DNA from: Phocoena phocoena
Lineage: Eukaryota; Chordata; Mammalia; Artiodactyla; Phocoenidae
DNA length: 64,000 bases
Assembly: GCF_963924675.1 (NCBI RefSeq)
Contig: NC_089221.1
Location: 5,019,851-5,083,850, forward strand
Reading direction: 5' to 3'
The notes beneath the pieces are model-generated. The model ran no database searches, was not told where the DNA came from, and was given only the letters and a program-made list of their open reading frames with translations. Shown piece by piece: positions 57,777 to 64,000 of the stretch (position 1 is the stretch's first letter; every line of letters begins with the position of its first letter). A program made the position numbers and the translations under genes.

Positions 57777-60584
57777 ATGGCTCTATCCAACTTCAAGGGG
57801 CTTGGATGGACCAATGCATGGAAGAGCTTAGCCCCTATCTCCAATTTAACCCTTCTGTTGTGCCCCTGGGGCTACCCATGTGATTCTGCTATTCTTCCTC
57901 TTCCTAGACTGGTTGTGGTTCATCAGAACTTCCCTTCACTTTCATGAGTGCACGTCTGTGCAGCTTGGATGTATGTTCTAGGGTTCAGACCAGTGATAGC
58001 AGCAAATGCAGCTCATCCCCACAGAGAGAGAGGAGAGCATCACCAGGGCACCATGGAAAGTGCAGAGTCAAATTAAACATGAATCCCAGGCTTATCCTAC
58101 ACTGCACACATGCACACGCACATACTCACGCACCGCTACCAACTGCACCAGAGTTCAGCTGCATAGTCATAGGACATGGACATCGTGTGGGTCCATAGCC
58201 CCCGTGGGCCAGGTTCAGCAAGCGTGTCTGGGCTAGTGTCTTGGCCCTAGGGCTACAGCCAACAGGTTGTCTGCAACTTTGGGCTTTGGGTTTGCTGGGT
58301 CCACACTATGCCATCCATTGCTGCAGCAAACTGTTTTGAATTGATGATTGGTATAAAGGCTTTTATGACGGCAATTCACGCTTCATCTCTTGCCATAAAA
58401 TAACTATTAGAGAAATGCACTGTTAACAATTTAACATTTAATAAATAGGAAGTATTTTTCAGGGAACTGAAGCCCATTATGGAAATCATAATTTGTGCTT
58501 GGTACCAGGAAAATGTATTCTCAATTTCACTGTGCCCAGCTACGAAACCTGAAACTTCCTCTGCATTATATATTCTCATTAGGATAGATTAACAAATCTA
58601 GTGTAAACAGTCCTGCACGGCAAGCACCATTTTATATGAAGACACCAAAACATGTCAGCCTTTCTTACAGGGATGGCAGAATCAAAATTGCCCCTCATTT
58701 TTATGAGGCAACTATAAATGCTGAAATAGAGATTATCATACATTCAGAATGATCCTGCCTGTGTACTTCCCCCACCAATTTACGCATTCTGCAGTCCCTG
58801 GTGCAGCAAGCCTCTTATCTTCTTCTGAACTTTTCAGAAAATACCAGTATTTGAATCTTGAAATTAAATTGCATGTAAGCAATACCACAAAGATCTTTTC
58901 CAGTGCACTTATGACTTTCATTTATGATAATTTGTGCTGTTCTATCATCTATTCTGGAACTCAGACTTAATAAGACATCGTACTTCAACAGTACAAAGGC
59001 AGCAGCCTCATTCATCTCATAGTTAAAGCGGTAATAAAAAGACATCAGGTGACACAAATACCAATATTTCAATATATTCGAATTAGAGGTGGGGAATGAG
59101 TCAGCTGTTTATTTTGCTGATTAAAGAAAGAGCTTTTTCCTACAACCAAGTCAGACTGGTATTCAGATACCAGATCATCAGTGGGGGAAAAAAGTGAATT
59201 AAATGTTTAAATGTATCATTGCACCTCCAATGAAATTCTCAGATCAAGTCACAGACACTCTATATTAATAAAAGATCTAAAGCTGATGGAATTTTCTTGC
59301 CTATCTTCCAGAGCATATTTGGAGAAATGAAAGAAAAAATATCAAAAACAATGATTCCCTATAAAGGAAATAGTTATTTTATATTTCTTCAGTTTAGAGA
59401 TAAAGGGGGTAGAGTGATAGAAAATGGAGGAAGTTTAATTTGTTTAATTCTATACACACAGCACTTCTGTACCTTGATATTATAGTGGAAATGCCACTTC
59501 ATATGTTGAATTCCCTTAAAAATGTGAAATTGAGGACTAGGTGTTTTGTACATTCTTGCTAATGTCTACATGAGTTAAACCAATCCATACACTACTTCCT
59601 ACCATGGTTGAGACTGTGAAATAATCCCCAGGGGGTTGCAAAAGGCAGCAATAGAAAGTAAGCAGTAAACTAAGCATGGGAATAGGAGGGGTCTGGGCCA
59701 AAGGGATGGACCAGCTGGGGGAGGCTGAGATAAGACCTGTCACTTCTTGGTTTAAGGAAGACCTTGAATTTGGCTTTGCCTCCTTGAATTTGTCCATGTA
59801 TCTGCCACCACCTTCCTGTCTTGCCCATACTCTAAGTTGAGACTATGACTCTAAGCAAATTTGTGCAGAGGGCACTTCGTCTTGTTCATGTTGACCAAAA
59901 CTGAGTTTTTAATCCAGGGCTCAGATAGGATGGAGATCTGTTCTCCTCACCAATGAGAAGTGGCTGAGGAAGCCTGGGGAAGGGTCTCTAACCCTACTGC
60001 CAATAGTCTATCTGAGTAGTGTGTATTGGGGAGCAACACGATTCTGTGGGACTATAAAAGCAGGACAGCCACTGACAAAAGGAAACATAGGGAAGGAAGT
60101 TTCAGCTGACCACAAAGAAAGTGCTGCCTTGCACTGAGAGCTGTTGCAACTACTGTGGGCTTTGGAGGGAGGGATGGAGTTCTCTGGCACCGGGAGAGTA
60201 ATAGAGTTTCCATGTTTGGTGTGACGTTTCAAGATCTAGTGTTCCGGGGGAGAACTTCTGCATACTGATAAGCACCATGGGGGTGGCTAGGAATCCCAGG
60301 ATGTCTTGAATCAGACACTGGCTTATGAAGTTGTACCAAGAAATGGAGCAGGAATACCCACGGGTAATGCATGGCGTCTCCTAGGTGAAAGAGAGAGAGA
60401 TTTGACCTCAACATTTGGCTCTATCCCCATTTGTGTCACAACCACACAGACTTCTAATAGCTAAAGCAGGCCCTTCTGGAGGATGGGCAGTGAAATCTTC
60501 CTGGTGGCTTAAAGGACTCTGGATGGCTGAGCTGGAATCCCCCCGAGCTGATTTAGATGGAATGGAAACTACAGGGAGGCATGG
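57777..60584. other. No gene recognised; partly AT-rich, conserved-looking
   Basis: 58370-59080 is AT-rich single-copy-looking sequence. No coding unit is supported; open frames are short and mutually overlapping. Confidence 0.5.
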
Positions 60585-60805
60585 AAAGAACACCAGCCTT
60601 GGAGTTAGCCAGCCCAGAGTTGGGATCCCCACGCTAGTTACGCTCATCAGATAGGAGGCCTTAGGAAAGTCACTCAACCTCTCTGAGCCTCCATCCCTCA
60701 TTTATAAGGGTGAAGATGACACCTCCCCATGGAGCTGTTATAAATATTAAACATCCCTGGCACAGAGGAGGCACTCAGTAAATCACAGCCATTAACTGAG
60801 AATGC
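60585..60805 (+). mobile_element. MIR SINE, near full length
   Basis: 'accagccttggagttagcc', 'ggaaagtcactcaacctctctgagcctccatccc', 'tataagggtgaagatgacacc', 'ggagctgttataaatatt' and 'cctggcacagaggaggcactcagtaaat' follow MIR from 5' to 3'. Confidence 0.88.
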
Positions 60806-61270
60806 TGTACATTGGAGGTAATTGAAATCTTTGCCCAGAGAAAGCTTCCCTAACACTTTGTAGGTGTCACTTGGTTTGACATCAGCCTCTCAGGCCAATC
60901 ACAGGAGAAACCACTCACCACTCACAGTGAGAAGACTCCCCAGAGATGACGTGGATTTCACAATAATCTTTCTTCAAAGCCCTGCTGAGCAGCAGTACCC
61001 AAGAACACTTGAAAACTCTGCTGTGATCCAGCCAGAGCACTCAGCCAACATTCTAATTTTTCCAGCAACTTCAGAAGAAGATTTAAAAAAAAAAAATCCA
61101 GCTGCCCAATTCAGTCCTCACCTGTGTGTACATCCATCTTATATAATTAGTCAAAGCCTTGGTCAGCTCTATGCAAAGAGTCACAAATACGCATCTATGT
61201 GCGATTCAAGGGGACACTTCTCCAGTAATCTTGAAGCATCCATTATAACTTTGCTCAATTACATACCTTT
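60806..61270. other. No gene recognised
   Basis: Short gap between a MIR and an L1M fragment. No supported feature. Confidence 0.5.
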
Positions 61271-62410
61271 TCCCTTGTGTACGTTTTTTAATTAATAAAC
61301 TTTATTGTCGAGAGCAGTTCTAACTTCATGGCAAAATTGTGTGAAAAGTGCAGAGTTCACATACACCCCTGCCTCTGCGTGTGCATAACCTCCTATCAAC
61401 ATCCCCCACTGGAGTGGTGTATTTGTGACAGCGATGGACCTACGATGGCTCATCGTTATCACCCAGAGTCATGCTGCACCTTCCACCGGGTTGGACAAAT
61501 GTGTAATGACGTGTATCCACCATTACAGTGTCATACAGAGTAGTGTCACTGCCCTAAAAATCCTCCGTGCTCTGCCTAGTCATCCCTCTCCGCTCCTAAC
61601 ATCTGGCAACAACTGACCCTTTCACTGTCTCCATAGTTTTGCCTTTTCCAGAATGTCATATAGGTGGAATTGTAGAGTATGTAGCTTTTTCAGATTGACT
61701 TCTTTTACATAGTAATATGCATTTAAGGTTCCTCTGTGTCTTTTTATGACTTGATAGCTCATTTGCTTTTCACACTGAATAATATTCTGTTGTCTGAATA
61801 TGTTACAGTTTATTTACCCATTCACCTACTGAAGAGCATCTTCGTTGCTTCCAGATTTTGGCAATTATGAATAAAATTGTTATAAACATTTGTTTGCATG
61901 TTTTTGCGTGGACATAAACTCGCAGCTTCTTTGGGTGTATACCAAAGACCTCGACTGCTGGAATGTATGGTAAGAGTGTGTTTTTTAAGAAACTGCCAAG
62001 CTGCCTTTCAAAGTGGCTGTACCACTTTGCATTCCCACCAACAATAAATGAGAGTTCCTGTTGCTCCACATCCTTGTCAGCACTTGGTGGTATCAGTGTT
62101 CTGGATTGGGCCATTTTAATAGGTGTGTAATGATTTCTCAATGTTGTTTCAGTTTACATTTCCCTGTTGATATATGATGTGGAGCATCTTTTCACATGTT
62201 TATTACCCATCTGTATTGCTTTTATGGTGAGGTGTCTATTTAGGTCTTTTGACCATTTTTAAGTCAGTCTGCCCATTTCCTTGTTGTTGAATTTTAAGCA
62301 CTCTTTGTATATTTTGGATGGTCTTTTATCAGATAGGTCTTTCACAAATATTTTCTTCCAGTGTATGGCTTATCTTCCCTTTTTTATGAAAGTTTCTTTT
62401 GTAGAAAGGA
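61271..62410 (-). mobile_element. Old L1 (L1M group), 3' UTR and ORF2 C-terminal remnant
   Basis: The + strand starts 'ttaattaataaactttattgtcgagagcagtt', the reverse of an L1M 3' end. It continues through 'tttggacaaatgtgtaatgacgtgtatccaccattacag' and 'agttttgccttttccagaatgtcatata' into ORF2. A 112-codon frame at 62141-61803 is a broken piece of the ORF2 C-terminus: the TPIKMA region, a degraded knuckle (GGNAKW), and IHPKKLRVYVHAKTCKQMFI. Upstream ORF2 sequence fades near 62410. Confidence 0.85.
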
Positions 62411-64000
62411 GGTTTTAAACTTCATCAGCCCTCCCCTTCAAGCAATGCTGACCCATTCGAATTTTTTTAATATGGTTTTGGTTTTTCATCTCCTATAACC
62501 TTGATCAACTGGGGGTTTTGACTGTGACATTCACTGTTGAAGATGCTCCTTCCCCTTATAGCCAGAGACGCTCATGGAGATGCCACCAAGATTGGCAATG
62601 TCCCCCTGTGACCTGCAGATACACATTAATAAAGGCTGCCTGCAGATGTCCTGCTGAGACCCAGCCCCCATTCATCTGGATTTGAAGGGCCTCATGTGCT
62701 GATGGGAATGAGGCCTCCAGCTGTTAGACCACATCAGATGGAGAGAAAGAATTGTAGCGTGTCACTACCAGTGCAGAACCTAGGTGATTATGCCTGTCCT
62801 CTAAATGACAGCATCGATTAAATAGTAATTAATTCCTCAACAGGCTGAATTAAATAATCAAGTGAGCTTCAGGTAATGCAATTACAATAGTTATTTAACA
62901 CTTAATGAAATACTCTTGGGAGTACCAGTATGAAAAGTCTTCCCTCTATCTTGAAGCAGCCCCATTATTATGGAATGACTTTCCTACCAGGACCTAAGGA
63001 TCCAGTTGGCAATCTATGGTAACCTTATGGGACAAAATAATTAGGTTAAAAGGTGCCCAGTTTCTCATCCTCTAGCTGAGACTGGCCATGCACCCCAGCA
63101 GTGGGACCAACCAGCACTTGAATTTACCTGTGGCTGGTGTCCAGTCTTCCCTTCTGCAACTACCTGAAGAATCGGTACCAGCAGTGCCTCTGAAGACGTC
63201 TTCTTCATAGATAGCATCTGCCCTCAGATTTCTTCATCCTGAAATGTCCTCACAGGAAGGTAAAAACATGTTCATAAGACCAGGTGTGTCCATACTATTC
63301 AGAAAACTATTAATTTATATGTTGACTGGAACTCAGGTGTTTAATCACATTCCCTTGTGACCCAGTGTTATTAAACAAATGGATTGGGCAAGGCAATATT
63401 ATGGTAATATCACCTGTTAATAAAAATAATCTTATATTCTTTCTACATCCATGGAAGATTTGATGTTAATGACATCAAAATGCAACAGCTGAGGAGTGTT
63501 GGCACTTCCTGGGTAATTTTTTGAGAGTTTGGAACTCTTGTTTCTGGGTTTTAGCCTTAAGATAAACAAGCTTCCCTTCTCCACCCCCAGCACAAAGTTA
63601 TGCTGACCGAGAATAATAAAACTCATTGACAATGCAGTTTTTAACCTCCTGGTCTTATCATGAATATTTACTATTTGGTTGGGAGCTGGCACAGGGCAGC
63701 TGCCTCTCGCTTCTCTCCCTGCTGCCGGAATCCATTGTTAGGAGAGTGTTGCCATGGCAACAGAGGGCCACCGAAGGCAAAGAAACTGACAGTCACCCAG
63801 ACAAAGCATGAATCTGTGGGCTAATTAAAAGGTTCTGTGCTCAGGGTCACCTTGTAAATGAGAAATGTTTGTCAGAAACTCGTGCTCACAAAGGGTTCTG
63901 CAGAGAAGCCCTAGGAGCTCCCGGCCACGCTTCAATGCCGGTTGTTTCAAGTTCAGTCCGCTGTTCCCTGGGTGAGGAGCTCACAGGTCATCCTAATTCA
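62411..64000. other. Non-repetitive DNA, no gene; candidate conserved non-coding segments
   Basis: Two parts stand out by eye: AT-rich 62800-62960 with several TAATTA-like motifs, and 63640-63960, which includes a perfect RFX-type palindrome. No coding exon is recognisable. Confidence 0.45.
63748..63761. promoter_or_regulatory. Perfect palindromic X-box (candidate RFX site)
   Basis: GTTGCCATGGCAAC is a perfect 14-bp palindrome and matches the full two-half-site RFX consensus (GTTNCC / GGNAAC). RFX factors bind X-boxes in ciliary-gene promoters and in enhancers. A SOX-like ATTGTT lies just upstream at 63734-63739. Function is inferred from the motif alone. Confidence 0.55.

Overview
This window is mammalian nuclear DNA, most likely from a whale or dolphin. 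I find no host protein-coding exon, rRNA, tRNA, CRISPR array or prokaryote-type system. The taxonomic clues are three SINEs of the CHR-1/CHR-2 tRNA-derived type (plus one weaker copy), L1 elements with the cetartiodactyl-type 5' and 3' ends, MIR and MLT1-type MaLR relics found across placental mammals, and no recognisable BovB or Alu. The exact species cannot be read from this.

Layout. 1-4649: 3' part of a young L1 on the + strand, with the ORF1 C-terminus and an ORF2 broken, as far as I can see, by one 4-base deletion. 4.7-19.4 kb: single-copy-looking DNA with scattered MIR, MLT1 and LTR-like relics, a GGAT-rich minisatellite and a TC/CA microsatellite. 19.5-20.8 kb: a solo class I ERV LTR and a CHR-1 SINE. 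23.25-30.39 kb: a full-length but dead L1 on the - strand, with a 16-bp target-site duplication at both ends. 30.9-32.0 kb: an MLT1 LTR split by a 754-bp LTR-like repeat. 33-46 kb: mostly unique sequence with MLT1 and MIR relics and a second solo ERV LTR in the opposite orientation to the first. 46.9-54 kb: a CHR-2 SINE, an L1 tail and a strongly decayed L1. 55.06-57.78 kb: an MLT1 LTR interrupted by an inverted (twin-primed) L1 that itself holds a Tigger-like DNA transposon and a CHR-2 SINE. 61.27-62.41 kb: an old L1M 3' end. The last 1.6 kb has AT-rich sequence that looks constrained and a perfect palindromic RFX X-box.

There are no genes working together here. What the window does show is insertion history: ancient MIR/L2 and MLT1, then old L1s, then the DNA transposon and LTRs, then CHR SINEs and the youngest L1. 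The most useful leads are the nested locus at 55-57.8 kb, the near-intact ORF2 at 454-4268, the full-length L1 with clear target-site duplications, and a few candidate regulatory sites (63748-63761, 37324-37353, 62800-62960). I did not find a previously undescribed biological system.
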